Source of the DNA: Ga0077527 sp964433345
Lineage (GTDB): Bacteria; Pseudomonadota; Gammaproteobacteria; Burkholderiales; SG8-41
Reading direction: 5' to 3'
Assembly: GCA_964433345.1 (NCBI GenBank)
Contig: CAYSQJ010000004.1
Coordinates: 62,001 to 126,000 of the forward strand
Length of the DNA: 64,000 bases
In this document: positions 32,004-40,454 of the stretch, piece after piece
Position numbering within the stretch: position 1 is the first letter of the stretch
Layout of the letters: every line of letters begins with the position of its first letter
Position numbers and translations under genes: made by a program
Notes under the pieces: generated by a model
Told to the model about the DNA's origin: nothing
Databases searched by the model: none
Seen by the model: the letters and a program-made list of their open reading frames with translations, nothing else

Positions 32004-33374
32004 TCAGATGCGGCGGGCGAGCTCGACGGCCTTGCCGATGTAGCTTGCCGGTGTCAGCGCCAGCAGTCGCTGCTTCTCGGCTTCGGGTATGCCCTGCAGT
32101 CCCTTGATGAAGGCCTGCAGCGTGTCGCGGTTGATGCCTTTGCCGCGGGTCAGTTCCTTCAGTTGTTCGTAGGCGCCGGCAACGTTGTAGCGGCGCATCA
32201 CCGTCTGGATCGGCTCGGCCAGCACTTCCCAGTTGGCATCGAGGTCGGCCGCGAGTTTCTCCCGGTTCGCTTCCAGCTTGTTCAGTCCCTTCAGGCATGA
32301 ATCCCAGGCCAGCAGCGCATAACCCAGCGCGACACCCATGTTGCGCAGGACTGTCGAATCGGTCAGGTCGCGCTGCCAGCGCGACACCGGCAGCTTGTCC
32401 GAGAGGTGGCGCAGTAGCGCGTTCGACAGCCCGAGGTTGCCCTCGGAATTCTCGAAATCGATCGGGTTGACCTTGTGCGGCATGGTCGAGGAGCCGATCT
32501 CGCCTGCTTTGGTTTTCTGCTTGAAGTAGCCGACCGAGATGTAACCCCAGATGTCGCGGTCGAGGTCGAGCAGGATGGTGTTGGCGCGGGCCACCGCGTC
32601 GAACAGCTCCGCGATCGCGTCATGCGGCTCGATCTGGATGGTGTAGGGATTGAACTCGAGTCCCAGAGATTCGACGAAGCGCTTTGCAAAATTTTCCCAG
32701 TCGATGTCCGGGTAGGCGGCGAGGTGAGCGTTGTAGTTGCCGACCGCGCCGTTGATCTTGCCGAGCAGCGACACTCCGGCGATGCGGCCGCGGGCGCGTT
32801 CGAGGCGGGCGACCACGTTGGCCATCTCCTTGCCCAGCGTCGTCGGCGATGCCGGCTGGCCGTGGGTGCGCGACAGCATCGGGGCATCGGCCAGTTCATG
32901 CGCCAGCGCGCGCAGCCTGACGATGAGCGCGTCGAGCGCCGGCAGCAGCGCCTTGCCGCGCGCCTCCTGCAGCATCAGCGCGTGGCAGAGGTTGTTGATG
33001 TCTTCCGAGGTGCAGGCGAAGTGGATGAACTCGGCAACCTTGGTCACTTCGGCGTTATTGGCGAGGCGCTCCTTCAGCAGGTACTCGACCGCCTTGACGT
33101 CGTGGTTGGTGGTGGCTTCGATGGCCTTGACGCGTTCGCCGTCGACCTCCGAAAAATCCTTCACCAGCGCGTCGAGCTCGGCGACGGTGGCTTTCGAGAA
33201 CGGCGGCACTTCCTTCAGCGCCGGCTCCGCGGCCAGCGTCTTCAGCCACTCGACTTCGACCCGCACCCGTTGCCGGATCAGCGCCTGCTCGCTGAAGCAG
33301 TCGCGCAGGGCGCCGAGTTTGCCGTGGTAGCGGCCGTCGAGGGGGGAGAGGGCAGTGAGGGCGGTCAGGGTCAT
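32004..33374 (-). CDS. purB: Adenylosuccinate lyase
   Basis: A 456-residue PurB, the same length as E. coli, cleaving SAICAR and adenylosuccinate in purine synthesis. Landmarks: LTALSPLDGRYHGKLG at the start, the catalytic-His region SRTHGQPASPTTLGKEMAN, and the signature loop GSSTMPHKVNPIDFENSEGN. The start is the ATG at 33372-33374 (MTLTALTAL); the frame upstream is antisense to the oxidase gene. A minus-strand -10-like TAAAAT (complement of 33401-33406) would give a 20-base leader. It is divergent from the multicopper oxidase gene. Confidence 0.96.
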   Translation of the reverse strand: MTLTALTALSPLDGRYHGKLGALRDCFSEQALIRQRVRVEVEWLKTLAAEPALKEVPPFSKATVAELDALVKDFSEVDGERVKAIEATTNHDVKAVEYLLKERLANNAEVTKVAEFIHFACTSEDINNLCHALMLQEARGKALLPALDALIVRLRALAHELADAPMLSRTHGQPASPTTLGKEMANVVARLERARGRIAGVSLLGKINGAVGNYNAHLAAYPDIDWENFAKRFVESLGLEFNPYTIQIEPHDAIAELFDAVARANTILLDLDRDIWGYISVGYFKQKTKAGEIGSSTMPHKVNPIDFENSEGNLGLSNALLRHLSDKLPVSRWQRDLTDSTVLRNMGVALGYALLAWDSCLKGLNKLEANREKLAADLDANWEVLAEPIQTVMRRYNVAGAYEQLKELTRGKGINRDTLQAFIKGLQGIPEAEKQRLLALTPASYIGKAVELARRI

Positions 33375-33480
33375 CGGCAACACCTTGTTATCGGGTCGCA
33401 ATTTTATCATGGGCTTCCTGCCGGCCTTCCGTCGGCCGCGGCGGTAAGATGTGCCGCATGCCGCTGCCGGAGAGCTCCGC

Positions 33481-34902
33481 ATGACTGTCACCCGCCGCCG
33501 TTTCATCGCTGCCGCTTCAGCCTGTGCCGTGCTGCCTGCGCTGCGTTCCGGTTCCGCAGGAGCCGTGGAGCAAGTGCAATTGCTGCGGGCCGGCGTCAGC
33601 CGCCAGCAGCTGGTCCCGGTGCAGTTTCCGGACACGGAAGTCTGGAGCTTCAACGGCGCGGTGCCCGGCCCGCTGCTGCGCGCGCGCCAGGGCGACACGC
33701 TGCGGGTGACGTTGCGCAACGCGCTGCCGCAGGCGACCACCGTGCACTGGCACGGCATCCGCCTGCCCAACGCGATGGACGGCGTGCCCCACCTGACCCA
33801 GCCGCCGGTCGCGCCCGGACAGGAATTTGTCTACGAGTTCGCGCTGCCCGACGCGGGCACCTACTGGTACCACCCGCACGAACGCTCCCAGGAACAGGTC
33901 GCGCGCGGGCTCTACGGCGCGCTGATTGTCGACGAACGCAATCCGCCGCAATTCGACCGCGACGAGACCTGGGTGCTGTCGGACTGGCGCCTCAATCGCG
34001 ATGCGACGCCGGTCGACGACTACGACAGCAACCTCTTTGACCTGACCCATGCCGGCCGCATCGGCAACACCGTCACCATCAACGGCCGTTTTACCCCCGT
34101 CGGCGGCGAGTTCTCCGTGCGCGCCGGCGAACGTCTCCGGCTGCGCCTGATCAACGCCGCCAGCGCGCGCATTTTCCGGCTGAAGTTCGACGGCCATGCG
34201 CCGCAGGTGATCGCGCTCGACGGCCATCCTGTCGCGCCGCACCCGGCCGGCGAGGGTGTCGTGCTCGGCCCAGGCATGCGCGCCGACCTCGCGATCGACT
34301 GCGCGCACAAACCCGGTGAACGTTTTGTGGTGTCGGATGTGTTTTATCCGCGTGAGCTGCAGGTGATGGAACTGGTCTACCGCGACGAGGCGCCGCTACG
34401 TGCGAAACCACTCGACGCACCGCTCGCGCTGCCGCCCAATCCGCTGGCCGAACCTGATATTGCGCGGGCGCAGCGGCACGAATTCGTTTTTGGCGGCGGC
34501 GCGATGGGCAGCCTGCGCGAGGCCGAGCTGCAGGGCAAACGCGTCGGCATCCGAGAACTGGTGCGCGACCACCGCATCGCCTGGACCATCAACGGCGTCG
34601 CCCGCGGGCATCATGCGCACGAGCCGCTGCTGACGCTGAAGCGCGGCAGCCACCACCTGTTCGCCCTGCACAACGATACCGCCTGGCACCATCCGATCCA
34701 CATCCACGGCATCGTCTTCCGCATCGTTTCGCGCAACGGCCGGCCGGCGCCGCACCGGGAATGGGCCGACACGGCATTGCTGGCGCCGCGCGAACGTGTC
34801 GAGATTGCCTTCGTCGCCGACAATCCCGGCGACTGGATGTTCCACTGCCACGTACTCAGCCATCAGAGCGGCGGCATGATGGCGGCGATCCGGATTCTGT
34901 GA
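33481..34902 (+). CDS. Multicopper oxidase, Tat-exported
   Basis: A 473-residue three-cupredoxin oxidase. A Tat signal TRRRFIAAASA opens the protein (residues 4-14, cleavage near 28). The copper ligands are HWHG (about 90-93), HPHE (131-134), HPIHIHG (404-410) and HCHVLSHQSGGMM (455-467), i.e. all type 1, 2 and 3 sites. The terminal Met fits a type 1 copper with axial Met, as in CueO/CotA-type or copper-resistance oxidases. There is no Met-rich insert as in CueO. The substrate (Cu(I), phenols or other) is undetermined; no copper genes are adjacent. The stop codon is inside a heptad array. Confidence 0.9.
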   Translation: MTVTRRRFIAAASACAVLPALRSGSAGAVEQVQLLRAGVSRQQLVPVQFPDTEVWSFNGAVPGPLLRARQGDTLRVTLRNALPQATTVHWHGIRLPNAMDGVPHLTQPPVAPGQEFVYEFALPDAGTYWYHPHERSQEQVARGLYGALIVDERNPPQFDRDETWVLSDWRLNRDATPVDDYDSNLFDLTHAGRIGNTVTINGRFTPVGGEFSVRAGERLRLRLINAASARIFRLKFDGHAPQVIALDGHPVAPHPAGEGVVLGPGMRADLAIDCAHKPGERFVVSDVFYPRELQVMELVYRDEAPLRAKPLDAPLALPPNPLAEPDIARAQRHEFVFGGGAMGSLREAELQGKRVGIRELVRDHRIAWTINGVARGHHAHEPLLTLKRGSHHLFALHNDTAWHHPIHIHGIVFRIVSRNGRPAPHREWADTALLAPRERVEIAFVADNPGDWMFHCHVLSHQSGGMMAAIRIL

Positions 34903-34926
34903 GGAGTGAGGAGTAAGGCGTAAGGG
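34899..34926. repeat. Heptad array at the oxidase/permease junction
   Basis: Four 7-bp units (GTGAGGA twice, GTAAGGC, GTAAGGG). The oxidase stop codon lies in the first unit. No inverted partner array is seen. The unit matches the one at 55323-55393. Confidence 0.8.
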
Positions 34927-34990
34927 GGGCGGTGCGGATTGTGTTTTGCGGTATGCTGGCCGCAAACCGATAACAACAAGTTCCGCACCG

Positions 34991-35890
34991 ATGTCCGTCC
35001 AACGTACTCCTAAAGACTGGATGCTGCTGCTCGCGCTGGTGGCGATGTGGGGATCCTCCTTCATGTTCAACCGCATCGCGGTGGCCTCGTTGCCGCCGCT
35101 GACCGTGGTGGCCGGTCGGGTTGGCGTGGCGGCAATCGCGCTGATCTTCATCGTTTATGCCATGGGCCGGCGTTTGCCGCTGCCGGGCAAGGACTGGTGG
35201 CCGTACGTGGTGATTGCGCTGATCGGCAATGCGATTCCCTTCTACCTGATCACCTGGGGGCAGCAGGTGGTCGAAAGCGCGCTGGCCGGAATCCTGATGG
35301 CGGTGATGCCGCTTGCGACCATCGTGCTCGCGCATTTCCTGATTGCCGGTGAGCACCTTACCCGGCAGCGCGCGGCGGGCTTCGCCCTCGGTTTCGGCGG
35401 CATCGTGCTGCTGATGGGGCCGGCGGCGCTGGCCGGCATCGGCGGCGAAGCGGTGCGCATCATCTCCCAGCTTGCGGTGCTCGGCGGCGCCCTGTGTTAT
35501 GCGCTGCAAAGCGTGCTGACGCGGCTGATCGTCAGGGGCGATGTGATGGTCGCGGCAGCGGGGACTTTGCTCGTGGCGAGCGTGATCGTGGTGCCTGTCG
35601 CGCTGTGGCTCGACCGTCCGTGGCAGCTCGCGCCCTCGATGTCCTCCGCCGCGGCAGTGGTCTGGCTGGGTATCGGCCCGACCGCGGTGGCGACGATCCT
35701 GTATTTCATGCTGATCCGCTCCGCAGGCCCTTCATTCATGTCCTTGGTGAATTACCTCAGTCCCGGCGTCGCGGTGATGCTGGGCCTGCTGGTGATGGGC
35801 GAGACGCCGAGCGCGAACGCCTACTTCGGGCTGGCACTGATACTCTGCGGAATTGCGGTGACTCAGTTGCGGCGTCGCGCCACAGCTTGA
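34991..35890 (+). CDS. EamA/DMT-family permease
   Basis: A 299-residue inner-membrane transporter with about ten spans and two EamA repeats (about 10-140 and 155-290). Typical motifs are MLLLALVAMWGSSFMFNRIAVASLPPLTVVAGRVG and LVNYLSPGVAVMLGLLVMGE. This family exports metabolites or amino acids; the substrate is unknown. The start is the ATG at 34991; an upstream ATG at 34946 would add 15 residues without a clear ribosome site. Confidence 0.9.
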   Translation: MSVQRTPKDWMLLLALVAMWGSSFMFNRIAVASLPPLTVVAGRVGVAAIALIFIVYAMGRRLPLPGKDWWPYVVIALIGNAIPFYLITWGQQVVESALAGILMAVMPLATIVLAHFLIAGEHLTRQRAAGFALGFGGIVLLMGPAALAGIGGEAVRIISQLAVLGGALCYALQSVLTRLIVRGDVMVAAAGTLLVASVIVVPVALWLDRPWQLAPSMSSAAAVVWLGIGPTAVATILYFMLIRSAGPSFMSLVNYLSPGVAVMLGLLVMGETPSANAYFGLALILCGIAVTQLRRRATA

Positions 35891-35931
35891 AAATGGGCAG
35901 CGGTCGCCCCATATCCTGACTGTGTCCTGGA

Positions 35932-35957
35932 GTTTTTATTTTTATCAATAAAAACAA
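35932..35957. repeat. AT-rich hairpin and AT-island motif copy
   Basis: GTTTTTATT (35932-35940), loop TTTATC, AATAAAAAC (35947-35955): a perfect 9-bp AT-rich stem. The overlapping ATCAATAAAAACAA (35944-35957) is the exact reverse complement of the 14-mer at 11164-11177. It lies 25 bases upstream of the DUF3567 ATG, so it may overlap its promoter. Confidence 0.75.
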
Positions 35958-35981
35958 GGACTTATTATTAAGGAGACCGCG

Positions 35982-36215
35982 ATGCGCATCGTCTACAACA
36001 GCGAGCAGTACTACGTTGCCGAGTACCCCGGCCAGCAGGGCCTGGAACTGGTCGACAAGCGCAGCGCGCGCGGCACCTTCTTCCACGGCGATGTTGCGGA
36101 GAAATTCGCCAACGCGATGAACGAGGCTGCGGGCGACGAAGCCTCGACCGAAAAGATCGACGAGTTTCTCGACAACTTCAGCGTGCTGCTGAACTTCCCT
36201 GTCGTCTACCACTGA
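35982..36215 (+). CDS. DUF3567 family protein
   Basis: A 77-residue acidic cytoplasmic protein starting MRIVYNSEQYYVAEYP and ending DNFSVLLNFPVVYH. These ends, and the GLELVDKRSARGTFFHGDVAEKF centre, match DUF3567, a small family confined almost entirely to Betaproteobacteria. Function unknown. AAGGAGA precedes the ATG. A short CCCGGC/GCCGGG hairpin (36230-36245) follows the stop without a T-run. Confidence 0.9.
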   Translation: MRIVYNSEQYYVAEYPGQQGLELVDKRSARGTFFHGDVAEKFANAMNEAAGDEASTEKIDEFLDNFSVLLNFPVVYH

Positions 36216-36264
36216 CCTGCAGTTGTTACCCCGGCTGGTGCCGGGATGACTCAGTGTGGATGTT

Positions 36265-37002
36265 TCAGTCGAGCCGGTCCCATCCCGGCTCGTCGCGGTC
36301 GAGCAGGCGCTTCAGTGCGGTGAAATGCAGCCGTGCCTGGGTGTCGTCGCCCATCTGCGCCGCGGTCTGGCGGGCGATTTCTTCCGGCACCACGCGCAAG
36401 GGTTTGCCGGTGCCCGCGCCCAGCACCTGCAGCATGCAGGCCCGTTCCAGGTAATAAAGATCGTCGAAGGCGAGATCCACCGAAGGTCCGGTGACGATCA
36501 CGCCGTGGTTGGCGAGGAACAGCACGTTGGCATCCCGCAGGCCGGCGACGATGCGCTCGCCTTCCGCCGCATCAAGCGCGAGTCCGTTATAGGCATCGTC
36601 GTAGGCGGTGCGACCGTAAAACTTCAGTGCCACCTGGCTTGCCGGCTCGAGCCGCCCGCCCTCGACCACGGTCAGGCTGGTGGCATAGGGCATGTGGGTG
36701 TGCAGCACGCATTTCGCATCGGGCTTGCTGCGGTGGGCCGCGCCGTGGATGAAGAATGCCGTCGGCTCGACTTCGAACTTTCCGGCGATCTTGCGACCCT
36801 GCGCATCGACCAGCACCAGATCGGCCGGCGTGACTTCCGACCAGTGCAGGCCCTGCGGATTGATCAGGAAATGTCCGGGGCGGCCGGGCACCTCGACGCT
36901 GAAGTGGTTGCAGATGCCTTCGCCGAGCCCCATCCGCGACGCGGTGCGCAGCGCCGCGGCGAGGTCGGTGCGGGCCTGCTGTTCCTCGTTGCGCACCCTC
37001 AT
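36265..37002 (-). CDS. Class II aldolase/adducin family protein
   Basis: A 245-residue zinc-type class II aldolase fold. Metal-binding histidines are in HTHMPYA (about 131-137) and NHGVIV (about 193), with FIHGAAH upstream. The N-terminal GICNHFSVEVPG is typical of the aldolase/adducin branch rather than of FucA. The reaction and substrate are unknown. It starts 3 bases after the TctC-type gene, so the receptor and this enzyme may serve the same carboxylate or hydroxy-acid substrate. Confidence 0.88.
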   Translation of the reverse strand: MRVRNEEQQARTDLAAALRTASRMGLGEGICNHFSVEVPGRPGHFLINPQGLHWSEVTPADLVLVDAQGRKIAGKFEVEPTAFFIHGAAHRSKPDAKCVLHTHMPYATSLTVVEGGRLEPASQVALKFYGRTAYDDAYNGLALDAAEGERIVAGLRDANVLFLANHGVIVTGPSVDLAFDDLYYLERACMLQVLGAGTGKPLRVVPEEIARQTAAQMGDDTQARLHFTALKRLLDRDEPGWDRLD

Positions 37003-37005
37003 CGC

Positions 37006-38004
37006 TCAATCGATGGTGATGTTGGCGGCGCGGGCAATCTTGGTCCAGCGCGCGATCTCGCCTTTCAGGAAGGCCGAAAATTCCTCGGGCGAGTTGGCTG
37101 ACACCAGTCCGCCACGCTTGAGCAGCTGATCACGCATCGCCGGCGTCTTCAGCTCCTTGACCAGGATTGCGTTCACGCGGCGGATGATCTCCGCCGGCGT
37201 GCCGGCCGGTGCACCCACGCCCTGCCAGGATCCGCCGTCGAAGCCCTTGACGCCGCCTTCCTCGACGGTGGGCAGGTCGGGCATCGGCGGAAAACGGTCC
37301 TTCGAGGAGATGGCTACCGCGCGCAGGCGGCCGGCCTCGACCTGCGGCATCACGCTGATCGCGGTGTTGAAGGCGAGCTGTACCTGGCCGGAGAGCTGGT
37401 CGACGACAGCCGGCGCCTGTCCCTTGTACGGCACATGGACCATTTTCGTGCCGGTCATGAACTTGAACATTTCCATCAGCATGTGCGGGCTGCTGCCGTT
37501 GCCGGTCGACGCATAGCTCAGCGCGCCGGGTTTGGATTTTGCCAGCGCCAGCAAGTCCTTGACGGTTTTCACCGGCAGCGCAGGGTGCACGGTGAGCAGA
37601 CTGGGCAGGCTCGCCATCAGCGTTACGGTGGCGAGGTCCTTCGCCGGGTCATAGGACATCTTGCGGTAGATTGCCGGCGACACGCCCTGTGCCGCGGTGA
37701 TCATGCACAGCGTATAGCCGTCGGGCGGCGCCTTCGCACACAGCTCGGCGCCGATGTTGCCGCCGGCGCCGCCGCGGTTGTCGGGAACAAACTGCTGACC
37801 CGTTGCCTTGGCCAGGATATCCGCGGCCAGGCGGCCCATGATGTCGGTCGGCCCGCCGGGCGGGAAGGGGATGATGAAGCGCACGGGCTTGGTCGGGTAC
37901 TGCTGCGCAGTGGCTGCGGGCGGCGCGAGTGCGACCAGCGCTGCGGCGGCCAGCAGGGTCATCTGGGCAATCGGCAACTTCGGGCTCAGCAACTTCTGGG
38001 TCAT
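37006..38004 (-). CDS. Tripartite tricarboxylate transporter substrate-binding protein (Bug/TctC family)
   Basis: A 332-residue periplasmic receptor. The signal peptide covers about residues 1-33 (ending TAQQ). The mature part has the Bug motifs YPTKPVRFIIPFPPGGPTDIMGR and FVPDNRGGAGGNIGAE, and the YASTGNGSSPH ligand loop. The start is the ATG at 38002-38004 with GGAGGA. No TctA/TctB membrane genes are nearby, as is usual for the many orphan Bug proteins of betaproteobacteria. Its ligand is unknown; the aldolase downstream is a hint. Confidence 0.92.
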   Translation of the reverse strand: MTQKLLSPKLPIAQMTLLAAAALVALAPPAATAQQYPTKPVRFIIPFPPGGPTDIMGRLAADILAKATGQQFVPDNRGGAGGNIGAELCAKAPPDGYTLCMITAAQGVSPAIYRKMSYDPAKDLATVTLMASLPSLLTVHPALPVKTVKDLLALAKSKPGALSYASTGNGSSPHMLMEMFKFMTGTKMVHVPYKGQAPAVVDQLSGQVQLAFNTAISVMPQVEAGRLRAVAISSKDRFPPMPDLPTVEEGGVKGFDGGSWQGVGAPAGTPAEIIRRVNAILVKELKTPAMRDQLLKRGGLVSANSPEEFSAFLKGEIARWTKIARAANITID

Positions 38005-38045
38005 GGCATCCTCCTCCGGATGATGGTTTTGTGCTTGCAGGATGA

Positions 38046-39458
38046 TTATGCCGCAGTGGCGGCGTGCAGCGGGATGATTTGCGGCCGGTATTTTCCGTTG
38101 AGCAGGTAGCGGGTGAGGATCTTGTAGGTGTCGAGGTCGAACAGCGGCCGCGGTGCGCCCTCCTGCAGTTCGCGCAGTTCCTCCTCGCTGCGCACGGTGC
38201 CCAGGTGGCACCACTGGTCGAGAACGTGCAGTTCGCAGCGTTCGCCGCCGGCGGCGGTTTCGCGGATGCCGATGCGGCCCGGGAAAGGCCAGGCGCGCAC
38301 GCGCAGCTTTGCCAGCGCGGTGGCCAGTCGCAGTGCGTGGGCTTCCGCTGTTTCGACGCCGGCGCAGGCGCCGCGGCAGCGCCGGATCTGGTAGGCGAAG
38401 CAGGGGCCGCTGCGCTTTTCGAAGCCCAGCAGTCCATGGCAGAGCTGGTGTTCCGTGGCGAGTTCGCGCAAGGCTTCGATCGCCGCGCGGCGCGAGCGGA
38501 ACAGGCCGTAGAGATCACGGAACTCGCCGCCGGCGAGATCGCGCGCCGATACCAGCTGCGGCGGTGTGGTCGCTGTCTGCGAAGGCCAGTGCCAGGCGCA
38601 GAGTTCCGCGGCGCGGCGCAGCTGGCGGTTGTGCACGGGCGCGAGCTTCTTGACCAGCCGCGCCTCCTCGATCAGGGCGCCCAGTTCGCCGGCGGTCTCG
38701 ACCCAGTCGATGCGTTTGACCTCGGCGGCGATGCGCATGTCCTTGGCCACGCGGTGGTCACCGGAGAAATGCGACATCACGCGCGTGCGCAGGTTGATGC
38801 TCTTGCCGACATAGAGCGGCACGTCGCGTTCGCCGTAGAACAGGTAGACGCCGGGGCCCTCGGGAATGTGCTCGAAGGCGTTGTCGGGAAGTCCGGCGGG
38901 AACGGTTGCTGTTTTCAGCAGTTTCGCCGTGGCCTCCAGCACCACTGCTTCGCCTGGATCCTCGCGCCACTGCTGTGCGAGTTGCCACAGCACCCGCGCG
39001 TCACCCAGCGCGCGGTGGCGTGCCTCGCAGGCCAGGCCGTGGCGCGTCATCAGGCTGTCGAGGTTGTGGCGCGCGTGCTGGGGAAACAGTTTTCGCGACA
39101 GTTTCACCGTGCACAGCACCGGCGCGCTGAAGGTTTTGCCCAGCCGCCTGAATTCGTTTTTCAGAAAACCATAGTCGAAACGCGCGTTGTGCGCGACCAG
39201 CACACGGCCGTCGATCGCCTCCCACACTTCGCGCGCGATTTCCTCGAAGCGCGGCGCGCCGGCGACCATGTCATTGCTGATTCCCGTCAGGGACTGGATC
39301 GCCGGCGGGATGCTCATGCCCGGATTGACCAGCGACGACCATTCGCGCACGAAACGGCCGTTGTCGACTTCGACGATGCCGACCTCGGTGATGCGGTCAT
39401 GCGTGGCCGTGGCGCCGGTGGTTTCGAGGTCGAGGAAGACCAGGGGACGGTCGTACAT
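38046..39458 (-). CDS. DnaQ-type 3'-5' exonuclease fused to GIY-YIG endonuclease domain
   Basis: A 470-residue fusion. The N-terminal DEDDh exonuclease (about 1-180) has FLDLETTGAT (Exo I), LVAHNARFDYGFL (Exo II) and HRALGDARVLW (Exo III with His). The second part (about 195-290) is a GIY-YIG nuclease domain: GPGVYLFYGERDVPLYVGKSINLRTRVMSHF, as in UvrC/Cho. A C-terminal UvrC-like region includes FEKRSGPCFAYQIRRCRGACAG. Such fusions occur in betaproteobacteria and are often annotated as a DNA polymerase III epsilon-like protein; a role in repair is inferred from domains. Its ATG directly abuts a heptad array. Confidence 0.9.
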   Translation of the reverse strand: MYDRPLVFLDLETTGATATHDRITEVGIVEVDNGRFVREWSSLVNPGMSIPPAIQSLTGISNDMVAGAPRFEEIAREVWEAIDGRVLVAHNARFDYGFLKNEFRRLGKTFSAPVLCTVKLSRKLFPQHARHNLDSLMTRHGLACEARHRALGDARVLWQLAQQWREDPGEAVVLEATAKLLKTATVPAGLPDNAFEHIPEGPGVYLFYGERDVPLYVGKSINLRTRVMSHFSGDHRVAKDMRIAAEVKRIDWVETAGELGALIEEARLVKKLAPVHNRQLRRAAELCAWHWPSQTATTPPQLVSARDLAGGEFRDLYGLFRSRRAAIEALRELATEHQLCHGLLGFEKRSGPCFAYQIRRCRGACAGVETAEAHALRLATALAKLRVRAWPFPGRIGIRETAAGGERCELHVLDQWCHLGTVRSEEELRELQEGAPRPLFDLDTYKILTRYLLNGKYRPQIIPLHAATAA

Positions 39459-39460
39459 CG

Positions 39461-39565
39461 GTGACTGGTGACTGGTGACTGGTGATTGGTAATTGGTAAT
39501 TGGTGTCAGTGGTCAGTCGGGCTTGCGGGCTCTTGTCGAATTACCATTCACCAATCACCAATTAC
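39461..39565. repeat. Inverted 7-bp tandem-repeat element filling the iclR / exonuclease gap
   Basis: Left arm 39461-39502: GTGACTG x3, GTGATTG x1, GTAATTG x2, then two decayed units to 39516. Right arm 39538-39565: GAATTAC, CATTCAC, CAATCAC, CAATTAC, the reverse complement of GTRATTG. The element occupies nearly all of the 113 bases between the iclR stop (39572) and the exonuclease ATG (39458). Confidence 0.9.
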
Positions 39566-39571
39566 CGGTTT

Positions 39572-40339
39572 TCAGCGGGGCTGAAAACCCATCGCCCGCG
39601 AAATCCGCTCTGCCGCCTGGCGTACCGGCTCGGCCCAGTTTTTTCTGAAGCGCTCGGTGGGTGCCGACACCGAGAGGCCGGCGACCAGCTGGCCTTCGTC
39701 GTTGAAAATGCCGGCGCCGACGCAGCAGACGCCGCGCTCGGCTTCCTCGTTGTCGTAGGCATAGCGGCGGCCTCGGATCTCGTCGAGTTCGCGGTTGAGT
39801 TTCACGAGTTCGGTCAGCGTGTGGTCGGTGTAGCGCGGCAGTCCGCTGCGTTTCGCGTATTCGGCGACGCGCTGCGGCGTGTCCGCGGCGAGGAAGATCT
39901 TGCCCACAGCGGTGATGTGCAGGGGGGCATGGGCACCGATGATCTGCACCACGCGCATCATCGTGTTGCCCTCGGCGGTGCGTTCGATGTACACCACCTC
40001 GTCATCGCGGCGCACCGACAGGTTGACCGTTTCGCCGAGCTGCTGGTGCAGGGCCTGCATGTACGGCAGCGCTTCCTGGCGCACGCTGATCCGCGATTTG
40101 ACCAGGCTGCCGAGCTCTACCAGGCGGATGCCGAGCCGGTACATGCCGGGTTCGATGCGATCGACCAGCCGGTTGTCGACCATCACGCCGAGAATGCGGT
40201 GCGCGGTCGAGGGATGCAGCTGTGTCGCCTGTGCCAGCTGCTTCAGCGTCGCCGGCGTTGCATGCTGCGACAGCACGTCGAGCAGCTGCATCATGCGTTC
40301 GATGACCTGTATCGAGGGCTTTGCGCTTTTCTGGGCCAC
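39572..40339 (-). CDS. IclR-family transcriptional regulator
   Basis: A 255-residue regulator. The N-terminal winged helix-turn-helix (about 10-70) contains LKQLAQATQLHPSTAHRILGVMVDNRLVDR. The effector domain (about 80-250) has HITAVGKIFLA and the RGVCCVGAGIFNDEGQLVAGLSVSAP signature. These proteins usually control aromatic or carboxylic acid catabolism and are often autoregulated. Downstream in the same direction are the exonuclease fusion, then the TctC receptor and aldolase, which are possible targets. The upstream gap is shared with greB and contains an inverted repeat at 40387-40407. Confidence 0.92.
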   Translation of the reverse strand: MAQKSAKPSIQVIERMMQLLDVLSQHATPATLKQLAQATQLHPSTAHRILGVMVDNRLVDRIEPGMYRLGIRLVELGSLVKSRISVRQEALPYMQALHQQLGETVNLSVRRDDEVVYIERTAEGNTMMRVVQIIGAHAPLHITAVGKIFLAADTPQRVAEYAKRSGLPRYTDHTLTELVKLNRELDEIRGRRYAYDNEEAERGVCCVGAGIFNDEGQLVAGLSVSAPTERFRKNWAEPVRQAAERISRAMGFQPR

Positions 40340-40386
40340 GGTCGGCTGTCGCGCGGGCGGCGCGACGGGGTAATTGAGGATGGGCC

Positions 40387-40407
40387 GGATTTTACATTAT
40401 GAAAACC
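40387..40407. promoter_or_regulatory. Inverted repeat in the iclR-greB divergent promoter region
   Basis: GGATTTT, an AT-rich centre ACATTAT, then GAAAACC: an imperfect dyad. It overlaps a minus-strand -10-like CATAAT for iclR. For greB, TACACT (40441-40446) lies 8 bases before the ATG. This is a plausible IclR autoregulatory site. Confidence 0.35.
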
Positions 40408-40454
40408 GGGGCTGCGATCCGTGCCGGCTGCGGTTTTGGTTACACTGCAGGGCC

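Noticed and set aside
33375..33770. N-terminal extension of purB by about 130 residues
   Set aside because: It runs antisense into the multicopper oxidase, whose Tat signal and copper motif are real. PurB from the ATG at 33374 has the exact family length.
39461..39565. Heptad arrays as CRISPR arrays
   Set aside because: Units are 7 bp and directly abutting with no unique spacers, and no cas gene is present.
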